Below, piece by piece: positions 1 to 9,260 of a DNA stretch of 64,000 nt. The DNA comes from Helicobacter sp. 11S02596-1. Its GTDB lineage: Bacteria; Campylobacterota; Campylobacteria; Campylobacterales; Helicobacteraceae. The translations under genes were made by a program, and so were the position numbers. The stretch covers positions 1 to 64,000 of the forward strand of contig NZ_MLAM01000011.1 in assembly GCF_002272825.1 (NCBI RefSeq). Reading direction: 5' to 3'. The notes below the pieces were generated by a model that saw nothing but the letters and a program-made list of their open reading frames with translations, did no database searches and was not told the DNA's origin. Within the stretch, counting starts at the first letter, position 1. Each line of letters opens with the position of its first letter.

Positions 1-123
1 CATTGGCACAAAATCCAAAAAAGAGGTAAAAGATATGGAATCACCAAAATACTGGAGAGTTTTTATGAGGCTCACCTGAATGGGAGTGAAATACTACAAA
101 CTTATAGCTTAAGGTTTGCTTAG
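1..123 (+). CDS. 3' end of an unidentified gene (partial)
   Basis: The first reading frame is open from the window edge to a TAG at 121-123 and gives about 40 residues with normal protein composition (basic, then ESFYEAHLNGSEILQTYSLRF-like). It would converge on the two-partner secretion transporter gene, whose stop is at 146. I do not recognise the family. It could also be a chance open frame, because a second frame is open to 79. The sequence left of the window would settle it. Confidence 0.4.
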   Translation, partial: HWHKIQKRGKRYGITKILESFYEAHLNGSEILQTYSLRFA

Positions 124-145
124 GGGAAGAAAGTTGGAGAAAATT

Positions 146-1762
146 CTACCACCTACCCCCGATAGAAAAAAAGAGATTTTGTGCAGGGGCTTTATAAGGG
201 TTATAAAGTGGCGTATTTAAGGCAATCTGGGTATTAAAATACCGATGTAAAACACTCAAACCTATCCCACCGCCACCCAAAATCCCTCCGTTTTTATCGC
301 CCCCACTCCCCAAATCTCGCACAAATCCCCAATCCATCCCCACACTAGGGACTATCACAATCCCCCAAAAATCAGGCAAATAAACCATCAAATCATTTTT
401 ATACAAAACACCCATCTGCCCGCTGATACTAAAGTGATTGAACCCCCTTGTAGTGTAGCGACTCCCGATACTTAGCTTTTGGCTTGCATAAAGCCTATCT
501 CTTGAAATTTGGGTCTGGATAGAGCTCATATACGCTAGAGTAGTTCCCCATAGCCTAAAAGGTGCGTTCAGATACATATTCACGTTTGGCACGCTGTAGA
601 GGTATTCGGCTTGCAATCGCTTGCCTTGATTTTCAAAGATCGGCAACCCTTGCAAAAGCCCCACAGAAATATCAAACACAAAAGTAGCGATTTTTCTTTG
701 ATAAGCCACACTAAGTGCTATATCTGCGAGGTTACGACTTTGCACATCAAGGGCGATAGTATCCAGATAGCTACTTGCGAGCCTCACACCCCCATCAACA
801 TTCACAGAAAGCTGGCTATTGCTATTGGCATAAATAAGGGTTTTTGCCTTGAAATCTATATTAATATTTCTGCTCTGATATACTGGGGTGATACTTACAA
901 AGGGGATTTCTTGGGCAGAATGCGAATAAGAGGCATCTATAGACAAATGCACGCGCCGAATAGGGACTAAGTAGCTCATAGAAAAATAATAGCTATGGTT
1001 TTTCTCACTCAAAGGCAAGGAAGCCAGAGCATAAACGCTTAGCTTATCAGCGAGATGGAGCGGGTTTTCGTAGCTCCCATAAAGGAAAGCTTGGAGGTTT
1101 TGCCCGATACTCCCGCCATTATCTACCCCACCCCCTAAAAATAGTGGCAAAGACAGCTTATGTGTATCAATACTCACCACGCTTTGATTGGGGAATTTCT
1201 CATCTGGGGCAAAATAGATTTTAGACTCGATAGATTCGATATTTTTGAGATTTCTTAGCCCCAACTCTACTTTTCTGATGTCTAAAATATCGCCCTCTTT
1301 GATGGAAAAATCCTTTTTAAAAGACCACATATGCGCCTCATCATTGTAGAGTATCTTGCTGATTGTCCCCACGGATAGGGTGATTTGGAGCGTGCCAGAA
1401 GAGAGCGATTGCGACCCCAGGGCAATGCGTGTGCTTAAATAGCCCTTGGCGATGGTGGTGGATTGGAGTTTTTGGAGCAAATCAAATATGTCTTTTGAGC
1501 CTAGACAAGAGTGCTTGGCTTGAAAGTCTTTGATAATCGCTTTTGCATAGGAAAATTTCTTTTGGGATTTAGCGGGGGCATTAACAAAAACAAGCTCGAT
1601 TTTATCGATAGGAAAGCAAGCAGAAGTGCTGGATTCTTTGAGGGTGTCTGCCTGCAAAAAGACCCCTAAGCCATATAGAGCAAAAAAGATAGCCCCAAGC
1701 AAGGAAATCCTACCAACGTGCCTGCTTCTAAAATTATTCTTGTTTGCTTTATAGCCAGCCAT
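146..1762 (-). CDS. TpsB, two-partner secretion outer-membrane transporter (ShlB/FhaC family)
   Basis: This 538-residue protein should be the outer-membrane barrel that exports the large exoprotein encoded upstream at 3291-7874. An N-terminal membrane-spanning signal region (about 20-39) is followed by a POTRA region with the family pattern: CFPIDKIEL, then CLGSKDIFDLL, then KGYLSTRIALGSQSLSSGTLQI (about residues 49-128). The rest is beta-rich barrel and includes the family-like YTTRGFNHFSISG segment. It is the last gene of a minus-strand set tpsA-omp-omp-tpsB. Length is normal for ShlB/FhaC proteins. Separation of tpsA and tpsB by two other genes is unusual. Identification is firm; the substrate assignment is inferred from gene context. 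Confidence 0.9.
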   Translation of the reverse strand: MAGYKANKNNFRSRHVGRISLLGAIFFALYGLGVFLQADTLKESSTSACFPIDKIELVFVNAPAKSQKKFSYAKAIIKDFQAKHSCLGSKDIFDLLQKLQSTTIAKGYLSTRIALGSQSLSSGTLQITLSVGTISKILYNDEAHMWSFKKDFSIKEGDILDIRKVELGLRNLKNIESIESKIYFAPDEKFPNQSVVSIDTHKLSLPLFLGGGVDNGGSIGQNLQAFLYGSYENPLHLADKLSVYALASLPLSEKNHSYYFSMSYLVPIRRVHLSIDASYSHSAQEIPFVSITPVYQSRNINIDFKAKTLIYANSNSQLSVNVDGGVRLASSYLDTIALDVQSRNLADIALSVAYQRKIATFVFDISVGLLQGLPIFENQGKRLQAEYLYSVPNVNMYLNAPFRLWGTTLAYMSSIQTQISRDRLYASQKLSIGSRYTTRGFNHFSISGQMGVLYKNDLMVYLPDFWGIVIVPSVGMDWGFVRDLGSGGDKNGGILGGGGIGLSVLHRYFNTQIALNTPLYNPYKAPAQNLFFSIGGRW

Positions 1763-1824
1763 TTTACTTGCTCTTCTTGGGCTATTTAGTCCCGTTAAAA
1801 GTTTCTGATATCCATTGTTTGGCT

Positions 1825-2553
1825 CTAAAAGATATATTTATAGCTTAGCATTGCGTCAAAAGCAAATGAAGGATTGGCTTTATTCTCTCTACTATCATCT
1901 GCATAATCTTTTGCAAACATTCTTGTTTTGTTAGTAGTATCACTTGCTTTCTCGCCATTTAGCTTATCAAAAATGCCATTTATGACATCATCTACACTAT
2001 ATTTTAAAATCATTTTTCCTATAAGCTCGATACGATTATGCTTGCCAAGAGCCAATGAAAGCCCTAATCTAGGACCAAACAAAAGCCCCAAATCGCCCAC
2101 ATAAGACATCTTGCCCCGATACATATAGGTTGCATTTGAGAGAAGAATCCTAGTTCCGAACTCTACACCAAGAAAAAAGCCAAAATTCTTCTTTTTCCCA
2201 AATTGTAATGCATTAAAAAATAAATCCCCACCAATGCTGATATTTAGTATGCGACTGAAATATTTTGTGTTTCTGTCACTTTTAGCAAACAGATTGCCTT
2301 CGCCATAGCCAATTTGACCAATCCAGCGGGAAGCAAACACGCTTTCATTATCCTCACGATATTCATTTCCTAGATCAAGATTAATTAAGTATCCATTTCC
2401 TATATAGGCATTAATAATATCACCATCATCATCTGTTATATCGACCGTGTTATAAGTATAGCCCCCTTCCGCACCAAGATAAAATCTCGCTTGAGCTAGA
2501 GAGGAAAAAGTTGCCAAAATCACTAAGGCACTGATAACTTTTGTCATTTTCAT
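1825..2553 (-). CDS. Outer-membrane beta-barrel protein inside the two-partner secretion locus (copy 2)
   Basis: The 242-residue protein has a signal peptide ending near SLAQARF, the opening motif FYLGAEGGYTY and the C-terminal pattern SYKYIF, in which the final Phe is a usual barrel-assembly signal. It also contains NRIELIGKM, comparable to the 'HxIELGxxIP' segment of Helicobacter outer-membrane proteins. The adjacent gene at 2562-3263 is a clear paralogue (shared ARFFLGLEGGYVYSGVD, GNEYxxDN, FGFFVGVE and SYKYIF). The start at 2553 is preceded by AGGA six bases away. The genes are eight bases apart, so they are probably co-transcribed. Function beyond surface location is unknown. Confidence 0.8.
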   Translation of the reverse strand: MKMTKVISALVILATFSSLAQARFYLGAEGGYTYNTVDITDDDGDIINAYIGNGYLINLDLGNEYREDNESVFASRWIGQIGYGEGNLFAKSDRNTKYFSRILNISIGGDLFFNALQFGKKKNFGFFLGVEFGTRILLSNATYMYRGKMSYVGDLGLLFGPRLGLSLALGKHNRIELIGKMILKYSVDDVINGIFDKLNGEKASDTTNKTRMFAKDYADDSRENKANPSFAFDAMLSYKYIF

Positions 2554-2561
2554 TGCTTATC

Positions 2562-3263
2562 CTAAAAGATATATTTGTAGCTAAGCATTGCGTCATAGGA
2601 AGTGGTCATCCGATATTCTTCTTCAGACTGACCCGAACCATCGCATTTAGAATAAGCAGGTATTTTTCCGATAAGCTCTATGCGATAGTGGTCATTGAGA
2701 AATAATGAAAGTCCAAATCTAGGGACAAGTCGCAAACTAAAACTATTAAATACGGGAAAATAATATTTTCCGTTACTATTTAAATAATTTTTCTTTGAAT
2801 TTAATACCCTCACATCTGCCTCTACACCAACAAAGAAACCGAATGTATTCTTTTTATCAAACCGAAGAATATCAAATAAAATATCCGCACCAATAGCAAG
2901 ATCAACCAGATAGCCGGAGTAATTTTTCAGGTTTAGAGTGCCTTTTTTATTCTCAATATTGGCATTACCATAACCAATCAAGCCAATCCAGCGGATACCA
3001 AACTTATTTTGATTATCAAAATGGTATTCATTACCGAGATTAAGATTGATTAAATACCCATTACTGCTATAGGCATTTTTGATATGGTAGCCCGGTTTAG
3101 TAATGGTGCAAACCCAGTCTACACAACTTTTAGAATCTTCCCTACTCTCATCAACCCCGCTATACACATAACCCCCCTCTAGACCTAGAAAAAATCTCGC
3201 CTGTGATGAAGATATAAGACTTGCTAAGATTGCTAAAGTAGTCAAGAGTTTTTTTGTATTCAT
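2562..3263 (-). CDS. Outer-membrane beta-barrel protein inside the two-partner secretion locus (copy 1)
   Basis: The 233-residue protein has a signal peptide cleaved near SSQARF, glycine/aromatic beta strands, and a terminal SYKYIF identical to its neighbour at 1825-2553. It follows the tpsA stop by 27 bases and has an AAGGA Shine-Dalgarno sequence, so it probably shares the tpsA transcript. An extra loop with cysteines (SCVDWVC near residue 47) is absent from the other copy. Family features match small Helicobacter outer-membrane proteins. Whether it helps secretion or anchoring of the exoprotein, or is only a neighbour, cannot be told from sequence. Confidence 0.8.
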   Translation of the reverse strand: MNTKKLLTTLAILASLISSSQARFFLGLEGGYVYSGVDESREDSKSCVDWVCTITKPGYHIKNAYSSNGYLINLNLGNEYHFDNQNKFGIRWIGLIGYGNANIENKKGTLNLKNYSGYLVDLAIGADILFDILRFDKKNTFGFFVGVEADVRVLNSKKNYLNSNGKYYFPVFNSFSLRLVPRFGLSLFLNDHYRIELIGKIPAYSKCDGSGQSEEEYRMTTSYDAMLSYKYIF

Positions 3264-3290
3264 TGTCTATCCTTTTATCTTGAAATAAAT

Positions 3291-6200
3291 TTATTTTTTA
3301 GATTTGTCATTCCCAAAAATAATGTCATTAACTTTATTTTTCGTCTCATCGGTGGTAAAATTTTTATAAGCCTGACTGGCATAATTTAGGCTATCTTTTG
3401 TGATTGCTTTGGCCTTGTCTTTGGGACTATGATTGGAGCTGTATTCAGTTTTAATATTTTTACCCAAATCAATTCCCCCTTTAATTGTGTCAATCACATT
3501 ATTGCTACTAGCTTGCCAATACTTTCCTTTATATTCTGTGTTAATACTTTTTGCCACTTTTGGACTCTGGGAGTCTTTGGAAGGCTTAGAAGATGTCCCC
3601 ATTGACAAAGAATATTTTCCTGCATCAGGGGGCTGGATACTGAAATCTATATTCCCACTCACCCCAGATGCTCCGACTCTAAGCGATGTGCTTGCAGCAT
3701 AAGAAGAAGAGGTCTCCTTGCTGGTGTCTTCTTGCTTGATTTGTTTAATTTCTGTTGGGCTATGAAGTTCATTTACATTGATACTGGAGGTGTTATTTGT
3801 CGCCTCTGTGGCGATGAGGGTGAGTTGATTGGCATTCAAGGTGCTTTTATTATGCGTAGTTTTATTTTTTTGATTAGAACCTCCAGAAATATTTAGACCC
3901 ACCCCGACATCAAACCCACCATTATAAGCGACTTCAACACTTCCCCCATAAGATTGGGAATTTTTAAGTTCATAGCTTTTATCTTCAGAAGCTTGCATAT
4001 TAAAGCTTTTTGTTTGGATTGTGGCAGTATCTGTATTGAGATTTGAACCCGTGATATTCACGCTTTCAGCAGTGTTGATATGCAATAGACCCATATTGAG
4101 ATTGCTGGCTGTATTGGTGTTTGATAGAGTTTTGGTATTACTATCAGTATTTTGGTAGGCAAGCTCCCCACTTAAGCCTGTCTTTGCCCCATCTAGCTTA
4201 GCAGAAAAAGTCAAAGATGTTTCTTGAGTATTGGTATGAGAAGTCTTATCAGAGATATTTTGCGCTGATAGGATATCAAGATTTTTGGCTTCTATAGAAG
4301 CACTTTGAGCGGTTATATTTGAGCCAATGACTTTGGCATTGTTTCTAGCGACAATCTGCAAATCTCCTGCAGAAATATTTGAGCTAGAAGCAAAGTTGGC
4401 TTTCTCGCTTGAGTTGCTTGTAGTAGTGGTATGGGTAATGCCTAGCGATATTCTAGGATTCTCTAGCGACCCTTGCATATCATCAGCAAAATCTTGGAAA
4501 GTCCTACCCGTGATAAACCCATCGGCAAGATTTGAAATGTCGCGATATTTGTCAGATTTTTTGCCTTTATCGACTAATGATTTTCCAAGATCAGTTAGAG
4601 ATGTTTTTAATAACGTTTTAGTATCGGTAGTAAAAAAGTCTGTAGGAACAGCGATTTGAATGCCGATTCTGTTTGATTTGGTTTCGGTATGGCTGGTTTT
4701 GGATGTAGTATTTTCAAGCGAGGCGATAGATACATCATTGCCACTTAGAGCAATTGAGCCATTAGGTCCAGTCTTGAGATTGGAAGATTCGATCGCTATA
4801 TCGGCATTGCTAGAAACGATGGCGATATGATCAGCTTGGATAGTTTGGTTGTGATGGGTGGCTTGATTGGCATAGGTATCACTTTTGGTGTTATCTGTGC
4901 CTACACTCAAAGAGACTTTACCATTGCTAGCACCCATATATAAGCCTGTAGTCTTAATCTCTTGATGGATAGTCTCAGAAGCTGTATCGGCGTGATTGGA
5001 TATTTTGGCATTGCCTTTTGCGCTGATAGAGAAATCTTGCGAATCAGCAGAGAGATTATAAGCTGTGGTATTACCCCCTGAAGCAAGGGAAATATCTTTA
5101 GCTTCGAGTTTGTTTGCCAAATGCGAACTCGTGGCAGTTTCAGTCGTGGTGGTGGTCGTAGTTGATGAAAAAAATTTGTTATCAGAACTATAAGTGGTAA
5201 GCTTATTATAAGTGTCTTTAGTCGCTGTATCAAGTGTGAGGTCATTATTTGCATAAAATGCGATTTTATTATCTGCACGTGCTTTTATAGAAGTAAAATC
5301 GAGATTTTCACCCCCCTCTAAGTTAATATTACCCCCTGCGTGTAGCAATGAGCGCTGTTGGGTAGAATCTGTGCGGGTAAGGGCGTGATCGCTGTAGTGT
5401 TTTTTGGCAGTGGCAGTGGTGATTTTGATATTTTTAGCTTTGAGATCCATATCCTTAGCAACTTCAATATCTGCACCCGCTAGCGACAATGTATCGGTGG
5501 CATTAATCTGGAGATGATGGGCTTTGAGGGTAGCAGTAGTATCAAAGGTTTGACTCGTAGAAAATATGGGTCGCAAAAACGAAAACATAGCTGGCTGAAA
5601 ATAAAAAGTATTATTTGTTGTGCCGGTCTTGATGGAAACATCTTTGGCATTAATTACCATATTTCCCCCTGATTCGAGCCTACCCGAATCAGAAACAAAA
5701 CTACCAGCAAGGATATCCATATCATTATCAGAAACAATCAAGCCGTTTTTGTTGGTGATATTGGCTGTGGCAAGATAGAGAGAATCTGTATGGATAGCAG
5801 AGGTATTATACAAAGCACTTGCTTGGCTTAATGCAGGGACATTTTGCAAATAAGCATTATGAGCGGTGATACCCATACCAATAGATGGCTTGGAAGAAAC
5901 AGCTTGGATGGCATTGAGATGATTTTGTGTATCAGCCTTATCCATCATCGCACTCAATAATGCCGAATTTGCTACGCTGGATTGAAAGCTCTTGGTTTGT
6001 AAAAAAGCTCTAGGGGTTTGGTAATCTGGATCACTATCAATAGTATAAGGATGAGAAGCCGTGTTGTAGTCATCGATAAGTGTGTGGGTATAAGCGCCCA
6101 TCATCGCTTCTAAAGGAATCTCGGGGATATGGAGATCTGCTATGGTGAGGGTAGAGACTTTTGGAGCGGGGTGATAGGAATGATAGGTGGTTGAACTATG

Positions 6201-7874
6201 ACAATTCCATCCTTGTTTTCCAAAAATAAACTTCAATCCGCAACTTCCTCCGTATCTATCATAATCCATCCGTGTCCCTACGCTCTCTTCTGTCCTTTTA
6301 GGCAAGGGAGAGATATTATTGAGATTTGAGAGGGTATGAAGATCGCCTTTTGGGGTGGCGATAATAGAGGATTTATTATTGATAAGTGTCGCATTGAGAT
6401 GGAGTGAATTTTTCGCATAGATGATAGCCGGGTGGTAGCTCCCTGCTTTGAGTTCATCTTGGGTAATGGTAGTGGTGTAGTTGTATTCGCTATATTTTTT
6501 ATTCCCATCGGTCCTATGATGATAATTCTCTTGAGAAATCATTTTCGGGACAAGCTCCATCTCCCCGATATTGTTTATATCGCCTGTGGTGGCAATAGAG
6601 ATATCTTTTTCTCCATAGATGATAGAATGATTTGTAACATTGGGAGCGGTGATAGCCAGATCTGTGCCTGCATAGATAAGGGGCGTAGTCGCACTTAGGG
6701 TGATGGGTTGGGCGGTATCCGCACCTGTAGTAGTGAGTGTATTTGAGGGAATATTTGCAATGCTTTTTTGCGTAGGGTCTTGCTCTGTTGCTAGAGGGGT
6801 GGGTTTGGTGATCTCAATATCGCCATTACTATGGATCACAAATCCCCCATCGTGTCCATCACGTGAGGGAAATGTAGCCATTGTGCCACTATTTTTGACC
6901 CCGACACCCGCATCTGTAGCCACTAGATAGATGGAATTTGCATATACCCCGCCCATATACGCCACATCGAGAGCTAAAGCGGGCTTTTTTTCTTGGGAAT
7001 CATCAGGCAAAGAAACGGGCTGAAAGAGCAATACAGAAGCATTACTAGGATCGATAGTGATGTTGTTTTGCCCTAAAATCATTGCGATTTTGCTAGCATC
7101 TATCTTGCCATTAACACGCAATGTTCTAGAGATGAGATTGAGGGCTTGGAGATTTTTGCCATTGAATGTGCCGATAGTGATATTCCCATCTTTGATGGCA
7201 AATTTCAAAGACTGCATCGCTTCTTGCATATTTTTCATCATCAAAAACTTATCATTAAACTCTTGGGAGAGTTTCCCAGCAATCATTGTCGCATTTGCCG
7301 TATTGATAAACCCACAGCCAACACAATCAATGCCATTGGGATTGGCAATAATCAGATTGGCTTTGTTGCCAGCTATTTCCATATAGCCTAGCAATGTAGA
7401 GGGATTTTCAGAAGTAATTTGATTGAGAATGAGTTTGGCAACCGAAGAATTTGTCAGATTGGGATTGGCATTGATATAGCCAGCTAGTTCGGTTTTGCTC
7501 GGGGAATCTTTGATATTGTTAAAAATCAAGCCGTTGCGATTGACATTAAAATCCCTAAAGGCATTATTAGAAATGCCTGCAGGATTGGGCGTGGTGATAT
7601 TGACAATCGGGACATCGTTATGGGCTTTGATAATCTCGGGGGCAAAGGTTGGGTTTGCCTTATCAGGGGTGATGGGGAGAGGGGAATTTGTCGTTTCACT
7701 CGCAACCCCCACGGATAAAAACGAAAGCAAAGAAAGAGAAATGAAGCTTTTGGTAAGCTTTGTTATGCCGGGATAATCAGTGCAAGATTTGAGATTCAGA
7801 CTTGCAAGACTTTTGGGCTTATCGCCTCGCCTCAATGCTTTTCTTGTCAATTTTACCGATGGGATAGGTTTCAT
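3291..7874 (-). CDS. TpsA, filamentous-haemagglutinin-like exoprotein
   Basis: This 1527-residue secreted protein is the predicted substrate of the TpsB barrel encoded downstream. A long basic N-terminal extension precedes the hydrophobic signal segment (about 42-58, cleavage near GVAS). The TPS secretion domain follows, with the hallmark motifs NPNL (137-140) and NPNGI (178-182). Just after NPNGI there is a Cys pair at 184 and 187. The remainder is repeat-like beta-helix sequence rich in Ser, Thr and Asn, with many short motifs of the form 'ISAGDLQI' or 'SIEAKNLDILSAQNI'. No VENN motif or recognisable C-terminal toxin domain is seen, so it looks like an adhesin rather than a contact-dependent inhibition toxin. 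It is moderate in size for the family. A divergent, AT-rich spacer of 262 bases separates it from the outer-membrane protein gene at 8138. Confidence 0.9.
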   Translation of the reverse strand: MKPIPSVKLTRKALRRGDKPKSLASLNLKSCTDYPGITKLTKSFISLSLLSFLSVGVASETTNSPLPITPDKANPTFAPEIIKAHNDVPIVNITTPNPAGISNNAFRDFNVNRNGLIFNNIKDSPSKTELAGYINANPNLTNSSVAKLILNQITSENPSTLLGYMEIAGNKANLIIANPNGIDCVGCGFINTANATMIAGKLSQEFNDKFLMMKNMQEAMQSLKFAIKDGNITIGTFNGKNLQALNLISRTLRVNGKIDASKIAMILGQNNITIDPSNASVLLFQPVSLPDDSQEKKPALALDVAYMGGVYANSIYLVATDAGVGVKNSGTMATFPSRDGHDGGFVIHSNGDIEITKPTPLATEQDPTQKSIANIPSNTLTTTGADTAQPITLSATTPLIYAGTDLAITAPNVTNHSIIYGEKDISIATTGDINNIGEMELVPKMISQENYHHRTDGNKKYSEYNYTTTITQDELKAGSYHPAIIYAKNSLHLNATLINNKSSIIATPKGDLHTLSNLNNISPLPKRTEESVGTRMDYDRYGGSCGLKFIFGKQGWNCHSSTTYHSYHPAPKVSTLTIADLHIPEIPLEAMMGAYTHTLIDDYNTASHPYTIDSDPDYQTPRAFLQTKSFQSSVANSALLSAMMDKADTQNHLNAIQAVSSKPSIGMGITAHNAYLQNVPALSQASALYNTSAIHTDSLYLATANITNKNGLIVSDNDMDILAGSFVSDSGRLESGGNMVINAKDVSIKTGTTNNTFYFQPAMFSFLRPIFSTSQTFDTTATLKAHHLQINATDTLSLAGADIEVAKDMDLKAKNIKITTATAKKHYSDHALTRTDSTQQRSLLHAGGNINLEGGENLDFTSIKARADNKIAFYANNDLTLDTATKDTYNKLTTYSSDNKFFSSTTTTTTTETATSSHLANKLEAKDISLASGGNTTAYNLSADSQDFSISAKGNAKISNHADTASETIHQEIKTTGLYMGASNGKVSLSVGTDNTKSDTYANQATHHNQTIQADHIAIVSSNADIAIESSNLKTGPNGSIALSGNDVSIASLENTTSKTSHTETKSNRIGIQIAVPTDFFTTDTKTLLKTSLTDLGKSLVDKGKKSDKYRDISNLADGFITGRTFQDFADDMQGSLENPRISLGITHTTTTSNSSEKANFASSSNISAGDLQIVARNNAKVIGSNITAQSASIEAKNLDILSAQNISDKTSHTNTQETSLTFSAKLDGAKTGLSGELAYQNTDSNTKTLSNTNTASNLNMGLLHINTAESVNITGSNLNTDTATIQTKSFNMQASEDKSYELKNSQSYGGSVEVAYNGGFDVGVGLNISGGSNQKNKTTHNKSTLNANQLTLIATEATNNTSSINVNELHSPTEIKQIKQEDTSKETSSSYAASTSLRVGASGVSGNIDFSIQPPDAGKYSLSMGTSSKPSKDSQSPKVAKSINTEYKGKYWQASSNNVIDTIKGGIDLGKNIKTEYSSNHSPKDKAKAITKDSLNYASQAYKNFTTDETKNKVNDIIFGNDKSKK

Positions 7875-7953
7875 ATCTAGCTTCTTTAATTAAAAAATGA
7901 TATTAAACTATTTGATTTCTTTAGCCATTTTTTGACAAGCATACTATAACCAT

Positions 7954-8255
7954 AATTCTTAATATATACTTAAAATTAATACTAAAATATATATTTTTTA
8001 TATTAACTTCTGGTAATTTTAGTTAATTTATATATCACATTTTAAAAAATTATGTTAGAATAAAATTTTATTTGGTCTAAGTAGAAGATTAGAGAAAACA
8101 AAAAATAAAATCAATGACTAAATATAAGGAGTCAAAGATGGAAAAAATCAAAAAATCTTTTCTAGGGTTTGTCTGTGTGGCTTTATTGGCTGGCGGGGTG
8201 GAGGGCTCTGAGGTGAGTGAAAAATCAGGGGTGTTTATAGGCGCTCAAGTTGGGG
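7954..8255 (+). repeat. Direct repeat, left copy (promoter, leader and signal-peptide coding of an omp gene)
   Basis: This stretch is nearly identical to 8959-9260, at a constant offset of 1005 bases. It includes the AT-rich upstream region, the -10 region, the untranslated leader, the start codon and the signal peptide. A few substitutions are visible. The similarity continues more weakly through the genes and into the 3' flank, so a whole gene unit was duplicated. Confidence 0.9.
8056..8061 (+). promoter_or_regulatory. -10 element TAGAAT of the first tandem omp gene
   Basis: TAGAAT is preceded by TG plus one base (extended -10). The duplicated copy at 9061-9066 has the consensus TATAAT in the same place. 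The upstream sequence is very AT-rich, as in Helicobacter vegetative promoters. Inferred from sequence only. Confidence 0.55.
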
Positions 8256-8779
8256 CTGCGATCGGCTATACTTCCATATCAGTTGCAAATTTAGGTGCTT
8301 TTAATTTTACAGGTGAAGCAGAATTTGTCACCAATATGCAATATGGTGCAAGGATTGGCTACCAGCAGTATTTTAATGCCTACAATGGTTTGAGGCTTTA
8401 TGGGACATTTGATTATACAAACTTTGCCTCAGAAGATGATTTTTTCAAATACAGCGTGAATCTCGACTATATGCTGAATTTTTCAGATAGTAAAAATGCT
8501 TGGGGAATCTTTGCGGGTGTGGGGTATCAGTGGGTGCAGTCCAAAAAACTAAAGGAGTTCAAAAAAGGTGATGGTGCAAAAGTCATCCAAAATGGTATGG
8601 TTATCAATGCGGGGCTTTCAAAAATCATCAATAACCACAATCGCTTTGAGTTTGGTGTAAAAGTCCCGCTATATGATTATCTCAAACTCAATGATACAGA
8701 CCTAACCGCTGGAAAAATTACAAAATCAACAACAAATAATCCTTTTGATATTTATCTTGCCTATAGTTATTCATTTTAA
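8138..8779 (+). CDS. Helicobacter-type outer-membrane protein (tandem copy 1)
   Basis: The start at 8138 is chosen over 8114 because AAGGAG lies six bases upstream and translation then begins directly with a signal peptide (MEKIKKSFLG, cleavage near residue 22). The mature protein of about 190 residues has the motifs shared by this paralogue set: SGVFIGAQVG, RIGYQQYFNAYNGLRLYGTFDY, GVGYQWVQS, then NHNRFEFGVKVPLY and the C-terminal YLAYSYSF. The last two features match the C-terminal barrel signature of the Helicobacter OMP family (Pfam HP_OMP). It is one of a tandem pair with the gene at 9143. A role in adhesion or as a porin is possible but not shown. Confidence 0.85.
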   Translation: MEKIKKSFLGFVCVALLAGGVEGSEVSEKSGVFIGAQVGAAIGYTSISVANLGAFNFTGEAEFVTNMQYGARIGYQQYFNAYNGLRLYGTFDYTNFASEDDFFKYSVNLDYMLNFSDSKNAWGIFAGVGYQWVQSKKLKEFKKGDGAKVIQNGMVINAGLSKIINNHNRFEFGVKVPLYDYLKLNDTDLTAGKITKSTTNNPFDIYLAYSYSF

Positions 8780-9142
8780 GGGTTTCAAGGGATTTTTAGA
8801 AAAGATTACCCCGCTTCCAAAAATCCCTAAAATTATCGCTTTTTTGTTTGTTTTCATATTCTTATGTCTTCCTTATATCTTCGCCCCAGCAATGCTCCCA
8901 GCCTGACACAAACCAGCCCTAAGCTGATTTAAGTGTATGTTTTCCAATTTTCATCATTAATTCTTAATATATACTTAAAATTAATATTAAAATGTATATT
9001 TTTTATATTAGTTTCTGGTAATTTTAGTTAATTTATATATCACATTTTAAAAAATTATGTTATAATAAAATTTTATTTGGACTAAGTAGAAGATTAGAGA
9101 AAACAAAAAATAAAATCAATGACTAAATATAAGGAGCCAAAG
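8780..9142. other. Spacer between tandem omp genes: inverted repeat and duplicated promoter
   Basis: AGGGATTTTT at 8788-8797 pairs with AAAAATCCCT at 8819-8828 (10-bp stem, 21-base loop). The same element with one mismatch follows the second gene (9764-9773 with 9796-9805), so the 3' flank was duplicated too. It may act as a weak terminator, but no T-run follows directly. The right part (8959 onward) is the duplicated promoter and leader. No gene is seen. Confidence 0.6.
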
Positions 9143-9260
9143 ATGGAAAAAATCAAAAATGCTTTTCTAGGGTTTGCCTGTGTGGCTTTATTGGCTGGTG
9201 CGGTGGAGAGTTCTGAGGTGAGTGAAAAATCAGGGGTGTTTATAGGCGCACAAGTTGGGT
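8959..9260 (+). repeat. Direct repeat, right copy (promoter, leader and signal-peptide coding of an omp gene)
   Basis: Near-identical to 7954-8255. The differences include TATAAT here against TAGAAT in the left copy, and a few changes in the leader and signal peptide. Confidence 0.9.
9061..9066 (+). promoter_or_regulatory. Extended -10 element TATAAT of the second tandem omp gene
   Basis: TATAAT is preceded by TG plus one base, the extended -10 form, in the same place as the weaker TAGAAT of the first copy. The start codon is 77 bases downstream of the hexamer. Confidence 0.6.

Noticed and set aside
1110-1140. C-rich stretch in tpsB as a phase-variation tract
   Set aside because: It is interrupted (CCCCACCCCC) and no run is long enough to slip readily.
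3291-3600. Contact-dependent inhibition toxin at the C-terminus of TpsA
   Set aside because: No VENN or similar junction motif and no following immunity-like gene; the next genes are outer-membrane barrels.
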